From the NCBI GenBank assembly GCA_030680795.1, contig JAUXUL010000034.1:1-41426 (forward strand): 41,426 nucleotides of DNA, in the 5' to 3' direction. This DNA comes from Anaerolineales bacterium. GTDB lineage: Bacteria > Chloroflexota > Anaerolineae > Anaerolineales > Villigracilaceae. Below the pieces are notes generated by a model, which worked only from the letters and a program-made list of their open reading frames with translations, had not been told where the DNA came from and made no database searches. Of the stretch, positions 31,214-40,719 are shown piece after piece. The number at the start of each line of letters is the position of its first letter. The stretch's first letter is position 1. The translations under genes and the position numbers were made by a program.

Positions 31214-32482
31214 CTATCCCCATTTGAGCAGGACGATACCTGCGACGATGCGGAGTATGCCAAAGATGATCAGCGCGAGAGCCAGCCCGATCACATCCGC
31301 GATGAGCGGGCCGGCGATGGAACTGGCGAGGACGGCCAGGTTGAAGATGATGATGTACCAGGCCAGGTGCGCGGGGCGGTCATCTGCTGGGATGTTTTCG
31401 AGCATATAGTTGGCATATGCGCCGTTGACCAATGCGAATAAAAACCCGCCCAGGAAGGAAAGCGCGTAGAAGTGCCAGACGTTTTGGGAAAACGCCAGCA
31501 TGATCGGGTATGTGGCCATGCCGGCCACGCCCCAGCCCGTCACTTTTTTGTGACCATATTTCTTTACAATGTGCCTGAGTTGTGTGGACGCGATCAATAC
31601 TGTCAGATAATAAAAGGCTGTCCCATTGCCGAGCTGGCCGTCATTGAGGTTTAGGACGCGTACATTGTAGAGCGGGTAAAGCGGTGATGACAGATAATGT
31701 ACAAGGTGGAAGAGGAAAAGCGCGAGCAGCACGTTCTTGAAATGTGTCTTCCAAATGTCGAGGCGCAGGATGGAGGCCATGCCGCGTGGAGTCCCTGCTT
31801 TTTGCCCCAGCGGGGATGAGGCAGATCGAGGCGGACGTGAAGCGAGCGGCGCGGCGCTTTTATCCTGCAGTGGTTTGACGTGGTAGATATGGTAACTGCT
31901 CATCGCCGCGCCGAATGCCCCGATCGCAAAAATGATTTGATAGCCCTGGGGGAAGGAGACATTTTTTAGGATGAAACCCGCAATTAGCGATGTGAGCATA
32001 AATGCGATTGCGAATGTGATGTTGCGTGTGCCGGCCACCTGCGCTCTGAAGCGCTCTGGGACTGCTTCGGCAAAGAGCGCATTGAAGCCGACCCCGAGCG
32101 GCGTGAGCGGAATTGCCATAAGGAAGGTCAGGACGATCAGCGCCCAGATTTGTCCTTGTGGATTAAAGAACCAGGGCAGGGGAATCCAGAACAGGTAGCC
32201 GATGCGAAAGACGATGGAAGACCAGAAGACTGCGTGACCTGTGTGCCGTTTGCTGATCCAGTGACCTGCGGGGATGGCCAGGAAAAGATTGACGGCGGCA
32301 GACATGGCAGTTAGTAAGCCGATCTGCAAGCCTGTTGCGCCCAGGCGCGTGGCGTAGACATTAAGAAAGTTTATGGCAGTGCCGCTCAGCACGCCGAACC
32401 AGGCAATGTCAAGATACAGGTTTGTGAAGTTGGAGCGATATTTTTTGGGAATATCGGATTGTCGAAATAGGTTGAAACGCAT
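31214..32482 (-). CDS. Major facilitator superfamily transporter
   Basis: The 422-residue protein has about 12 hydrophobic segments in two halves, with a hydrophilic loop around residues 210-235 (SRPPRSASSPLGQKAGT). AIPAGHWISKRHTGHAVFW fits the MFS loop 2-3 motif. The substrate cannot be inferred. TATAAT lies six bases before the ATG, suggesting a leaderless message. It is separated from purB by a family A repeat. Confidence 0.88.
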   Translation of the reverse strand: MRFNLFRQSDIPKKYRSNFTNLYLDIAWFGVLSGTAINFLNVYATRLGATGLQIGLLTAMSAAVNLFLAIPAGHWISKRHTGHAVFWSSIVFRIGYLFWIPLPWFFNPQGQIWALIVLTFLMAIPLTPLGVGFNALFAEAVPERFRAQVAGTRNITFAIAFMLTSLIAGFILKNVSFPQGYQIIFAIGAFGAAMSSYHIYHVKPLQDKSAAPLASRPPRSASSPLGQKAGTPRGMASILRLDIWKTHFKNVLLALFLFHLVHYLSSPLYPLYNVRVLNLNDGQLGNGTAFYYLTVLIASTQLRHIVKKYGHKKVTGWGVAGMATYPIMLAFSQNVWHFYALSFLGGFLFALVNGAYANYMLENIPADDRPAHLAWYIIIFNLAVLASSIAGPLIADVIGLALALIIFGILRIVAGIVLLKWG

Positions 32483-32488
32483 TGGGAG

Positions 32489-32515
32489 ATTATAACAATT
32501 TTGATGATTCCATTA
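32489..32515 (-). promoter_or_regulatory. Candidate promoter of the MFS gene
   Basis: On the minus strand TATAAT (32494-32489) with TTAATG about 16 bases further up. Only six bases separate the -10 box from the start codon. Confidence 0.45.
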
Positions 32516-32531
32516 AGAACCCATCCGAAAA

Positions 32532-32661
32532 CTCTTTAACGCAAAGTCGCAGGGACGCCAATATTTTTAGTAAATCCCGAAAAAATTCTAATCAGCGAAC
32601 CAGTTATTCCTTGTCTTCGCACCTTTTTCAAAAAGTCCTTTGCGTCTTTGCGTTAAGGCTT
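32532..32661. repeat. Dispersed inverted repeat, family A-like copy 4
   Basis: The left arm CTCTTTAACGCAAAGTCGCA (from 32532) and the right arm CCTTTGCGTCTTTGCGTTAA (ending near 32656) are imperfect complements. The arms differ from the other family A copies (GCAAAG in place of CACGAAG) but have the same length and layout. Confidence 0.55.
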
Positions 32662-32679
32662 TGATTTTTCGGATAGACT

Positions 32680-34047
32680 CTAACTGCTTTCACCAGTTAC
32701 ACGGTCAGTCAATTGGATGGCGAGCCCGATATAGGATTCTGGTGAGAGACTCTGCAGTCGCTTGCGCATTTCATCCTCGACCTCAATCGCTTCAACCCAT
32801 GACCTATAATCTGTTTCCGTTACGACGCGGCCTCTCGTCTGATGTTTTAGCAATTCGTATGCGTCACTGCGACCTGCCGCACGGAGGATGGTCTGTGCGC
32901 CCTCGGCGACAACTTCCCAATGAGAATTCAAATCGGTGTGAATTTTTTCTTCGTCAGGAGCGATGCGCTGCATGCCTCGCTCAAGGTTGATCCACGCCAG
33001 TAGAGTGTGACCTAGCGCCGAGCCAAACGAACGGCGGACAGTTGAATCGGACAAATCACGCTGTAAACGTGAGATGGTCAGCTTTTGAGCATAATGCGAG
33101 AAAAGCGAATTCGCAACACCGAGATTGCCTTCTGCGTTTTCAAAATCAATCGGGTTGACTTTTTGCGGCATGGTCGAAGAGCCGACTTCGCCTTCTACAA
33201 CGGATTGTTTGAGATAGCCGTCACTGATGTAACGCCAGATATCTTGCGAGAAATCAATAAAAATTGAATTCGCCATTCGTAAAGAATCAAAATAACGCAG
33301 CCAGTTGTCATAAGGCAGGATTTGAGTAGTGGCCAAATTGGGAACGAGATCATAGCTTTGAATGAAATCCGCGCTGAAAGAAAGCCAATCCACTTGTCGG
33401 GCGGCAGTTTGTAGGGCATTGAAATTGCCAACAGCGCCGGTCAGCTTGGCTTCAAAGCGATGCGACGAGATTTCGTCACGCGTTTTTTTCAGGCGTGAAT
33501 AATAAACAGCAAATTCCTTGCCAAGCGTGGTGGGGACGGCGGGCTGTCCATGCGTGCGCGCGAGCATCGGCAAGGCGCGATAGGTTTTGGCAAATTCCAA
33601 AATATGTTGAAGCAAAGTATCGAACGCGGGGAGTAAAACGGCGTCACGCGAATCTCGTAACGAGATGGCTTGCGCGATGTTATTCACATCTTCGGAGGTT
33701 AATCCAAAGTGGAGCCAGGGGAGCAAATCATTTAGTGAAGTATCTTTTAATTTGTCGCGCAAAAAGTATTCGATGGCTTTGACGTCATGGCGTGTCTCAC
33801 GCTCGAAGGTGCGGATGGATTCTGCCTCGGCGGTGGAGAAATTGGCATGGATGGATTCCAGTTGAACAGTTTCGGAAACCGTCAAAAGGCGGAAAATGCC
33901 GGTTTTGGAAAGAGCAGATAAAAAGTCCAACTCGACGCGGACTCTATCACGCAGAAAAGCGAACTCGGAGAAGTGCTTGCGCAGAGGCGAAGTCGCGTCA
34001 GCGTAGCGTCCATCCAATAGCGAAAGAAGGTGAAGGGGCTCTGTCAT
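32680..34047 (-). CDS. purB: Adenylosuccinate lyase
   Basis: The 455-residue protein is of normal length. LLSLLDGRYADATSPLRKHF at the N-terminus and the fumarase-superfamily signature GSSTMPQKVNPIDFENAEGN identify the E. coli-type PurB branch. It catalyses two fumarate-releasing steps, forming AICAR in purine synthesis and AMP from adenylosuccinate. Other conserved pieces are LARTHGQPAVPTTLGKEFA (active-site His) and TSEDVNN. It is not clustered with other pur genes. Confidence 0.95.
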   Translation of the reverse strand: MTEPLHLLSLLDGRYADATSPLRKHFSEFAFLRDRVRVELDFLSALSKTGIFRLLTVSETVQLESIHANFSTAEAESIRTFERETRHDVKAIEYFLRDKLKDTSLNDLLPWLHFGLTSEDVNNIAQAISLRDSRDAVLLPAFDTLLQHILEFAKTYRALPMLARTHGQPAVPTTLGKEFAVYYSRLKKTRDEISSHRFEAKLTGAVGNFNALQTAARQVDWLSFSADFIQSYDLVPNLATTQILPYDNWLRYFDSLRMANSIFIDFSQDIWRYISDGYLKQSVVEGEVGSSTMPQKVNPIDFENAEGNLGVANSLFSHYAQKLTISRLQRDLSDSTVRRSFGSALGHTLLAWINLERGMQRIAPDEEKIHTDLNSHWEVVAEGAQTILRAAGRSDAYELLKHQTRGRVVTETDYRSWVEAIEVEDEMRKRLQSLSPESYIGLAIQLTDRVTGESS

Positions 34048-34167
34048 TTAGTCACTCGAAATTTTCGAGATAAGCGTATCATAGTTTGCATTGGATTTGA
34101 AGCCTTTGGCCGCAAGTTTATTTCTCGGATTTCTCTACCGTACATGATCTCCTTGTTGGCGAGTTGG

Positions 34168-34300
34168 GTGCACGCAAAGGCTTGGACTGACGGTTCGTCT
34201 CTCGCTCACCGTGTCGAAGCCTTGTCAGATACTTATGCTCCAGCTGCCGTCCTTCCCTGGCGGGGGTGCCAGGGAAGGACGACGCAAGGAGCAACTTGCG
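34168..34300 (-). repeat. Composite dispersed repeat, family B copy 3
   Basis: On the minus strand it runs CGCAAGTTGCTCCTTGCG, a CCCTGGCACCCCCGCCAGGG hairpin, GACGGCAGCTGGAGCATAAG, CTGACAAGGCTTCGACA, and ends TTTGCGTGCAC, collinear with 30091-30268. It occupies the gap between purB and the GGDEF gene. Confidence 0.72.
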
Positions 34301-34540
34301 TTGGGGAGGCCTGCGATGAGTGTGGCCATGGATTTTGGTTAGGTTGAATTTGAAAAAAATGGTTATACTTTGAGTAAGGAATATCAGGCAGTATTCAGGG
34401 GCTTGGCAGCCTGCTTTTCTCATATATGCCAATCAACGAAACCGGGCATTTTGGTCGAGACGTGCACAGAGCAATATGATCCCCGCACACTAGCACTACC
34501 CTGGTATAGCTCGATACAGTTTACCAACCTGGAAAATAAA

Positions 34541-37162
34541 ATGGCCCTAAGAAAGAAACCCATCGTCAAGCCAGGGGACACGAAGAAGAAAAAGCTGACA
34601 GTGCATGTTGACAGCCGACATTCAGGTGATCCTATCGTCAGTTCGGATGCAGCGGCAGGCGAACTGGAGGCGTTGCGCGAATCTGAAGACCGTTATCGTT
34701 TATTCCAAGGGATTCTGCAATCTTCTTCGGACGGCATTCTGGCGGTCAATCGGGAAAACGAGGTGCTTTTTGCCAATCAGCGTTTTGTCGAGATGTGGAT
34801 GATTCCGAAGACGACGATGGCGAAGAAGGATGACACTCTCCTTCTTCAATATGTTCTCGATCAATTATCTGACCCGCAAGGTTTTCTTGATAAAGTCCAG
34901 GAACTTTACAACTCGGCTGAAGAAAGTATCGATACACTGAATTTCAAAGATGGAAGAGCGTTTGAGCGCCTGTCACGGCCCCTGCAGCAAGGGACAGAAC
35001 TTCATGGCCGGGTCTGGTCATTTCGCGACATCACTGAGGGTAAGCGGGCGGAGGAAGCCCTGCGCGAATCTGAGGAACGGTACCGCTCCCTGTTCGACCG
35101 CATGATGGATGGTGTCTACCGCAGCACGCACGAGGGCAGATTTGTGGATGTCAACCCGGCCATGGTGAAGATGTTTGGATATTCAAGCAGGGAGGAAATG
35201 CTGAAAGTGGACATAAGGAAAGAATTCTACTTCGCGCCGGAAGAAAGAGGCAGTCATGTCCTGGACACCGGGCAGGAAGAGATGGAGGTCTACCGGATGC
35301 GTCGCAAGGACGGATCTGTAATATGGGTTGAAGACCACGGTTCCTATGTACATGACCAGCAGGGCAGGGTTATTTATCATGAGGGCATGTTGCGCGACAT
35401 CACCGACCGCAAGCAGATCGAAGACGCGCTTTTGGCTTCTGAAGCGGAACTACGCACCCTGTTCGCCTCCATGCACGATGTGGTGCTGGTCATTGACCGG
35501 GAGGGAGTTTACCGAAAGATCGCCCCTACCAATCCCGGGCTGCTGGTCAAACCGCCCGAGGAACTGCTCGGTAAGAATCTAAAGGATGTCTTCCCTGTCG
35601 AAGAGGCCGAGGTTTTTCGCATTGCGATGCAACAGGTCCTGGACACAAAACAAAACTCACAGATCGAATATGAACTTGTCATCAATGGTCAAACCATGTG
35701 GTTCCAAACGTCCATCTCTCCGCTGGATGAAGACAGCACCTTGTGGGTGGCGCACGATATTACCGAGCGCAAGCAGGTGGAAGAAGCCCTTGGGATCGCC
35801 GAAGCAAACTACCGTTCCATTTTCGAAAATGCGACCGTCGGCATTTATCAATCCACGCCGCAGGGACGCTTCCTGAGCGTCAACCCGGTTATGGCGCATA
35901 TCTTCGGATACGTTTCGCCGGAACAGATGCTTAGCAATATTACCAGTATTGAGAATCAGTTTTACGTTGACCCAGCCGACCGTCACGAATTTCAGCGCCT
36001 GATGATGGAACAAGGGCAAGTGAAAAAATTTTTCAACCAGTTTAGGCATAAAGATGGCAGTCATATTTGGGTACAGGAAAATGCCCGTGCAGTAAAAGAT
36101 GTGAATGGGAGCATCCTGCATTACGAAGGCTTTATCACCGACATCACAGAACGCAAGCAGGCGGAAGAAGCGTTAAACATCAGCGAAGCGCGCTACCGCA
36201 CATTGGTCGAGCAGATTCCCGCCGTCGTCTATATTGATAAAGCCACGGGTGATCCTAGTCACTCGCTGTACGTCAGCCCCCGGATCGAAACGCTGCTGGG
36301 CATCACTCCGCATGGATGGTTACAGGAGGATGTCAATCAATGGGCCGATCACATCCATCCGGATGACCGCCAGCGCACCAAGGCTGAGTACCTGCGTAGT
36401 ATCCAGAACGGCGAGGAAATTGACTCCGAATACCGGATGATTGCCACCGATGGCAGACTTGTATGGATTCACGATCAAACAATGATAATCCGCAAAGAAG
36501 ATGGCAGTCCAAGCTTGATAAATGGTGTGATGTACGACATCACGGATCGCAAGCAGGTGGAAGATGAATTGCGCCGCGCCAAAGAGGGGCTCGAAACCGT
36601 CAACCTCGAACTCCAGCAGTCTCTCGAGCGTGAAAAATTGCTGGCCTCTACCGACGGCTTGACCGGCTTATGCAACCACCGCCACCTTTTCGAACTCGCC
36701 GCCCGCGAATTCCAGTCCGCCGTACGTTATCGTCGCCCGCTCACTTTTCTCATGTTCGACATGGATGACTTTAAACAGGTTAACGATACCCTTGGGCATG
36801 CCGCCGGCGACCAACTGCTGGTGAAGGTGGCACAGACTGCCGTCGCACAGGTGCGCGTACCCGATGTGGTCGCGCGCTACGACGGGGACGAATTCATTGT
36901 CCTCTTGCCTAATGCCAGCGCGCAACAGGCGCTTCCCGTCGCCGATCGCATCCGCGCGCAAGTCGCGGCCCTGCGCATCGGGACTGATAATATACCGTTC
37001 ACAATCACGCTCAGCATTGGCATAGCCGAAATGCGGCATGAGCCATTGGACGAGAACGTCGAGCGCATCATCCAGCGCGCCGACGAAGCCTTGTATCAAG
37101 CCAAAGAAAGCGGACGCAACCGAACTGTGATCTTTGGCCAAGATGAAGCAGGAACAAACTGA
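34541..37162 (+). CDS. Multi-PAS diguanylate cyclase-type protein (five PAS, GGDEF)
   Basis: The 873-residue protein is taken from ATG 34541; the frame is open to a TTG at 34370, but that lies beside a -10-like box (TATACT 34364-34369). After a Lys-rich start come five PAS domains near residues 49-165, 177-290, 301-410, 421-540 and 547-660, several with PAC motifs (for example DITERKQ). A short coiled coil follows, then a GGDEF domain (about 705-870). The active-site motif reads DGDEF (781-785), keeping the Asp-Glu needed for metal and GTP, and RVPD upstream fits the inhibitory I-site. It has no membrane helices, so it is a soluble sensor probably making c-di-GMP. The first Gly-to-Asp change leaves activity uncertain. 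Confidence 0.87.
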   Translation: MALRKKPIVKPGDTKKKKLTVHVDSRHSGDPIVSSDAAAGELEALRESEDRYRLFQGILQSSSDGILAVNRENEVLFANQRFVEMWMIPKTTMAKKDDTLLLQYVLDQLSDPQGFLDKVQELYNSAEESIDTLNFKDGRAFERLSRPLQQGTELHGRVWSFRDITEGKRAEEALRESEERYRSLFDRMMDGVYRSTHEGRFVDVNPAMVKMFGYSSREEMLKVDIRKEFYFAPEERGSHVLDTGQEEMEVYRMRRKDGSVIWVEDHGSYVHDQQGRVIYHEGMLRDITDRKQIEDALLASEAELRTLFASMHDVVLVIDREGVYRKIAPTNPGLLVKPPEELLGKNLKDVFPVEEAEVFRIAMQQVLDTKQNSQIEYELVINGQTMWFQTSISPLDEDSTLWVAHDITERKQVEEALGIAEANYRSIFENATVGIYQSTPQGRFLSVNPVMAHIFGYVSPEQMLSNITSIENQFYVDPADRHEFQRLMMEQGQVKKFFNQFRHKDGSHIWVQENARAVKDVNGSILHYEGFITDITERKQAEEALNISEARYRTLVEQIPAVVYIDKATGDPSHSLYVSPRIETLLGITPHGWLQEDVNQWADHIHPDDRQRTKAEYLRSIQNGEEIDSEYRMIATDGRLVWIHDQTMIIRKEDGSPSLINGVMYDITDRKQVEDELRRAKEGLETVNLELQQSLEREKLLASTDGLTGLCNHRHLFELAAREFQSAVRYRRPLTFLMFDMDDFKQVNDTLGHAAGDQLLVKVAQTAVAQVRVPDVVARYDGDEFIVLLPNASAQQALPVADRIRAQVAALRIGTDNIPFTITLSIGIAEMRHEPLDENVERIIQRADEALYQAKESGRNRTVIFGQDEAGTN

Positions 37163-37288
37163 TGACCTTTCCAATACCTATGGTGGGAAACAAAGTGGAC
37201 TTTCGCTTGTCCTACAAGAATCATTCCATCTCCATGTGAATTTCCGGCTTGGGGGTCGTCGGCTTTCCTGGTAGTCAATGACATCCTC

Positions 37289-38431
37289 ATGTTCAATCTC
37301 AAACAATACTTTCTGCTTGACCCGTCTGTCACCTATCTAAATCACGGCTCCTTCGGCGCGACTCCCAAACCTGTTTTCAAGGCATACCAACGCTGGCAGC
37401 GTGAACTTGAAAATCAGCCCGTTGAATTTTTGGGCAGGCAGCACGATGACCTGATGCGCAGCTCGCGCGAAGCTCTGGCAAAATATCTCGGCACAAGCGC
37501 GGAGAATTTGGTCTATGCTCAAAATGTGACGATTGCCTTGAATATCGTGGCGCGTTCGTTGGAGTTGGGCGCGGGTGACGAGGTACTGTCCACGGATCAT
37601 GAATATGGCGCACTGGACCGCACCTGGCGTTTTCTTGCGAAAGAGCGCGGCTTTGTTTACATCAATCAGCCTGTTGACCTGGCTTCGCAGGCTGCTTTGG
37701 TTGAATCGTTTTGGGGGGCTGTCACAACCCGCACCCGTGTGGTTTTTCTAAGCCATATCACTTCACCGACGGCGACGATTTTTCCCGTTGAAGAGATCAT
37801 TCAGCGCGCGCGCGCGAAAGGCATCATCACCATCATTGACGGGGCGCATGTGCCGGGTCAATTGCCGCTTCAACTCGATGCGCTGGGCGCGGATTTTTAC
37901 GGCGGCAATTTGCATAAATGGCTGTGTGCGCCGAAGGGCGTGGGATTTTTATATGCGCGCCCTGAAGTGCAGCATTTGCTCAAACCCTTGGTTGTTTCGT
38001 GGGGCTATGAATCCGAAACGCCGAGCGGTTCCACTTTCATTGACCAGCACGAATGGTGGGGCACGCGCGACCTTGCCGCTTTTTTATCCGTCCCTGCGGC
38101 GATTGAATTTCAAGAGCAGCATGATTGGGTTAAAGTGCGCAGCGACTGCCATCAATTGGCAATTGAGACCTGGGGCAGGATCAACGCATTAACAGGACTA
38201 ACTCCGCTTCATCGCTCCGCCGAGGGCTGGTTCGCCCAAATGACAGTATCTCCGCTCCCAGCCCAGACTGACATGCTCGCGTTCAAGAAAAGACTGTATG
38301 ATGAATACCGCATCGAAATTCCGCTGATTGACTGGCATGGCCACAAATTAATTCGCCTGTCCGTCCAGGGATATAATACAAGGCGCGATATGAACGGTTT
38401 GCTGAATGCCTTGAAGAAATTACTTGCCTGA
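37289..38431 (+). CDS. Class V aminotransferase-fold PLP enzyme (isopenicillin N epimerase-like)
   Basis: The 380-residue protein has YLNHGSFGATPKPVFKAYQR at the N-terminus, ITIIDGAHVPGQL with the Asp that contacts the PLP ring, and GGNLHKWLCAPKG with the PLP-binding Lys210. This is the pattern of isopenicillin N epimerase-like members of fold type I class V, which include racemases, lyases and desulfurases. The substrate is unknown. It has no cysteine at a desulfurase position that I can identify. Confidence 0.87.
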   Translation: MFNLKQYFLLDPSVTYLNHGSFGATPKPVFKAYQRWQRELENQPVEFLGRQHDDLMRSSREALAKYLGTSAENLVYAQNVTIALNIVARSLELGAGDEVLSTDHEYGALDRTWRFLAKERGFVYINQPVDLASQAALVESFWGAVTTRTRVVFLSHITSPTATIFPVEEIIQRARAKGIITIIDGAHVPGQLPLQLDALGADFYGGNLHKWLCAPKGVGFLYARPEVQHLLKPLVVSWGYESETPSGSTFIDQHEWWGTRDLAAFLSVPAAIEFQEQHDWVKVRSDCHQLAIETWGRINALTGLTPLHRSAEGWFAQMTVSPLPAQTDMLAFKKRLYDEYRIEIPLIDWHGHKLIRLSVQGYNTRRDMNGLLNALKKLLA

Positions 38432-38452
38432 AATTAAAAGCCAGACGTATTT

Positions 38453-39556
38453 ATGAAAAAGCCAATTAACTTAACTATTTTCCTTGCGCTTCTTTTGCTG
38501 ACACTTCCCCCTTCGGGGACGATGCGACACGGCTCACATAGTCCAGATGCACTTTCGGGAGTGCAAGCCTTTAGACTGTCGCCGCCAAGAGAGGTCGCTG
38601 CGCGCCCCAAGCCACAAAGCCAGATCGCTTCGCCCAGTCAGTTAATTGAAGCAGTCAATTATTTACGCATCTCCTATGGATTGCCGCAATTGACCTGGCA
38701 TTCCATTTTGATGCAGTCAGCCCAATCGCAGGCCGATTACATGGCGGCCACTGGGCAGGTGACACATTCCAGGCCGGGCGGGATGAGTTACACCCAGCAA
38801 TTGCTATCGCTTGGATTCCCGCTTGCAGGTGATCTTTCTCTCGGCGGTTTTCGTTCGGAAAATATTTTGAGCACTGGCAGCCCATTAATTTGGGATGGCG
38901 TCCCGCCGGGTTGGCAGGACGATGTTCACATGAATACAATGCTTTCACAAAATTTTACACATATCGGTGCAGGAATTTCACAGGGATCGCAAGCCTATTA
39001 CTATGCAGTTGATACAGCCGCCGTAACTGGCAGCGGTCAAATGCAGGAAAGCGCCTCCACTATTCTTGGCAGCGCCCCCGGCGGATCCGGGGCAGCGGCT
39101 GGTGTCAGTCAATATATGGTACCTGTGAGTATAAGCACCTCCCGCCCGGATGGAGATGTCTTCCATAAAGTGCAATACGGACAATCTTTATGGAGTATTG
39201 CCATTGCTTATGGCACAACCATAAAAAATATTCAGGCATTGAACAACCTCGGCCAGGATCTCATCGTATATCAGGAACAGGAATTGCTGGTGCAAAAAGC
39301 CGCCACACAGCCGGCCCCTTCGATACCCTCAGCAACTCCGTCGCCGCAGTTTACAACAACAGCAGTTCCCTCAACAGCCGCAATTCCTGAAGTGGTTGTC
39401 CCAACAGGCTCGGATGCAACTGCCACTCAAGAGATGGTGGATTTTGTCGAACCAGATTCAAAATCAGTCTCATCACAATTTTTAGTTGTTCTATTGATCA
39501 TCGCATCCTTTGTTGGCGCAGGCGTGGCAGTTTGGCTGATCCGCGATCCGAATTAA
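38453..39556 (+). CDS. Exported CAP-domain protein with LysM and C-terminal membrane helix
   Basis: The 367-residue protein has an N-terminal signal (INLTIFLALLLLTLPP) and a CAP/SCP domain (about 65-200; LIEAVNYLRISYGLPQLTWH, and SENI and HMNTMLSQNFTHIGAGI motifs). A LysM module (about 240-285, HKVQYGQSLWSIAIAYGTTI) is followed by a Pro/Thr-rich linker and a membrane helix near the C-terminus (LVVLLIIASFVGAGVAVWLI). LysM binds peptidoglycan or chitin-type glycans, so it is probably a cell-surface protein tied to both wall and membrane. The role of bacterial CAP domains is not settled. Confidence 0.87.
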   Translation: MKKPINLTIFLALLLLTLPPSGTMRHGSHSPDALSGVQAFRLSPPREVAARPKPQSQIASPSQLIEAVNYLRISYGLPQLTWHSILMQSAQSQADYMAATGQVTHSRPGGMSYTQQLLSLGFPLAGDLSLGGFRSENILSTGSPLIWDGVPPGWQDDVHMNTMLSQNFTHIGAGISQGSQAYYYAVDTAAVTGSGQMQESASTILGSAPGGSGAAAGVSQYMVPVSISTSRPDGDVFHKVQYGQSLWSIAIAYGTTIKNIQALNNLGQDLIVYQEQELLVQKAATQPAPSIPSATPSPQFTTTAVPSTAAIPEVVVPTGSDATATQEMVDFVEPDSKSVSSQFLVVLLIIASFVGAGVAVWLIRDPN

Positions 39557-39637
39557 TATTAATATTCGAAAAAGTATGATCCTTTTCGGACGACATGTCT
39601 GATACAACGGCACAAAGAAAGGACTTCCCAGGATAAC

Positions 39638-40525
39638 ATGGATATTACATTGGCGTTAGGCGGGGGCGGAGCCAAGGGAAATTCTCATATTGGCGTACTT
39701 CGCCGACTCGAAAAAGAGGGATATAGAATCCGCTCGGTTGCAGGGACAAGCTTTGGCGGCCTCGTCGCCATTTTTTATGCATTGGGATATTCACCATCTA
39801 AATTGATGGATATTTTTGAAGCCGTTGACCAAAGCCGCTTATATGGGCGAAGCGCTGAAGATGGTCCATCCTTACTTGGGCTTTCAGGCGTTCGAAAGTG
39901 GCTGGATCAAACCGTAGGCAGGAAAACTTTTGATGATTTGTCCATTCCATGCGCAGTCACAGCAGTAGATGCTAAAACAGGCGGCGAGGTGATCATCACA
40001 AAAGGCTGGTTGAAGGACGCTATTCTGGCTACGATTGCATTGCCTGGAATTTTTCCGACACATCACTTGAATGAATGGGAGCTGATGGATGGAGGGGTTT
40101 TGAACCCGGTGCCTGTCTCGGTGGCGCGCATTTTATCCCCAGATCTTCCCATTGTTGCCGTTGTACTTAATGATCCGATGGATAAACCAGTACGTACCTA
40201 TAGAATTCCCCTGCCGAGCATGTTTCCACGTGTGTTTACGAACCACATCACTCGCTTGAATATCGCCCGATCATTTGATATATTCATGCGTGGGGTTGAA
40301 GTCGGGAGCCGTGCTGTGGCGAAATATCGATTGGAATTGGATAAACCAGACGTCATCATCCGCCCGAAAGTGCAAGGGATCGACTTGCTTGATATTGTGG
40401 TTGTTCGTGATGTAGCACAACTTGGCGAGGATGCGGTCAAAGAAGTATTACCGCAGCTCAAACGCGCAGTTTCATGGCAAAGGCGTGTCGGAAAAAAACT
40501 ATTTGGATCAAATTATTTAGTGTAA
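39638..40525 (+). CDS. Patatin-like phospholipase (RssA/NTE type)
   Basis: The 295-residue protein has the oxyanion loop GGGGAKG (residues 8-14), nucleophile Ser38 in GTSFG, and Asp151 in DGGVLNP, giving the complete Ser-Asp dyad of bacterial patatins. It probably hydrolyses acyl esters of lipids at the inner membrane face. No signal peptide is present. The gene stands alone; a family A repeat follows it. Confidence 0.92.
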   Translation: MDITLALGGGGAKGNSHIGVLRRLEKEGYRIRSVAGTSFGGLVAIFYALGYSPSKLMDIFEAVDQSRLYGRSAEDGPSLLGLSGVRKWLDQTVGRKTFDDLSIPCAVTAVDAKTGGEVIITKGWLKDAILATIALPGIFPTHHLNEWELMDGGVLNPVPVSVARILSPDLPIVAVVLNDPMDKPVRTYRIPLPSMFPRVFTNHITRLNIARSFDIFMRGVEVGSRAVAKYRLELDKPDVIIRPKVQGIDLLDIVVVRDVAQLGEDAVKEVLPQLKRAVSWQRRVGKKLFGSNYLV

Positions 40526-40537
40526 ATAAAAAACAAA

Positions 40538-40614
40538 TTAAACACGAAGGTCACTAAGGAACACGAAGGAAGAGCCTGTCATTTATTAACCTTTGCGTAC
40601 TTCGTGTCACTTCG
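40538..40614. repeat. Dispersed inverted repeat, family A copy 5 with adjoining CTTCGACAGG motif
   Basis: The left arm ATTAAACACGAAGGTCACTA (from 40538) and the right arm CTTTGCGTACTTCGTGTCAC (ending near 40614) are followed by CTTCGACAGGGTTTCGACAA and GCTCAACC up to about 40640. Confidence 0.7.
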
Positions 40615-40719
40615 ACAGGGTTTCGACAAGCTCAACCTACCAGCTCAGTACAAGCCTTTGTGTTCACCTGCACTGGCGTGCGGCGCAAGTGTGAAAACCT
40701 TTTTGCAGTGGAGTCATTA

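Noticed and set aside
34370-34540. TTG start at 34370 for the PAS-GGDEF gene
   Set aside because: The TTG touches a -10-like box and the added 57 residues show no domain; ATG 34541 is preferred, though the site is not strong.
481-40640. CRISPR arrays
   Set aside because: The repeated sequences are scattered singly between genes with inverted arms, not regularly spaced direct repeats, and no cas genes are present.
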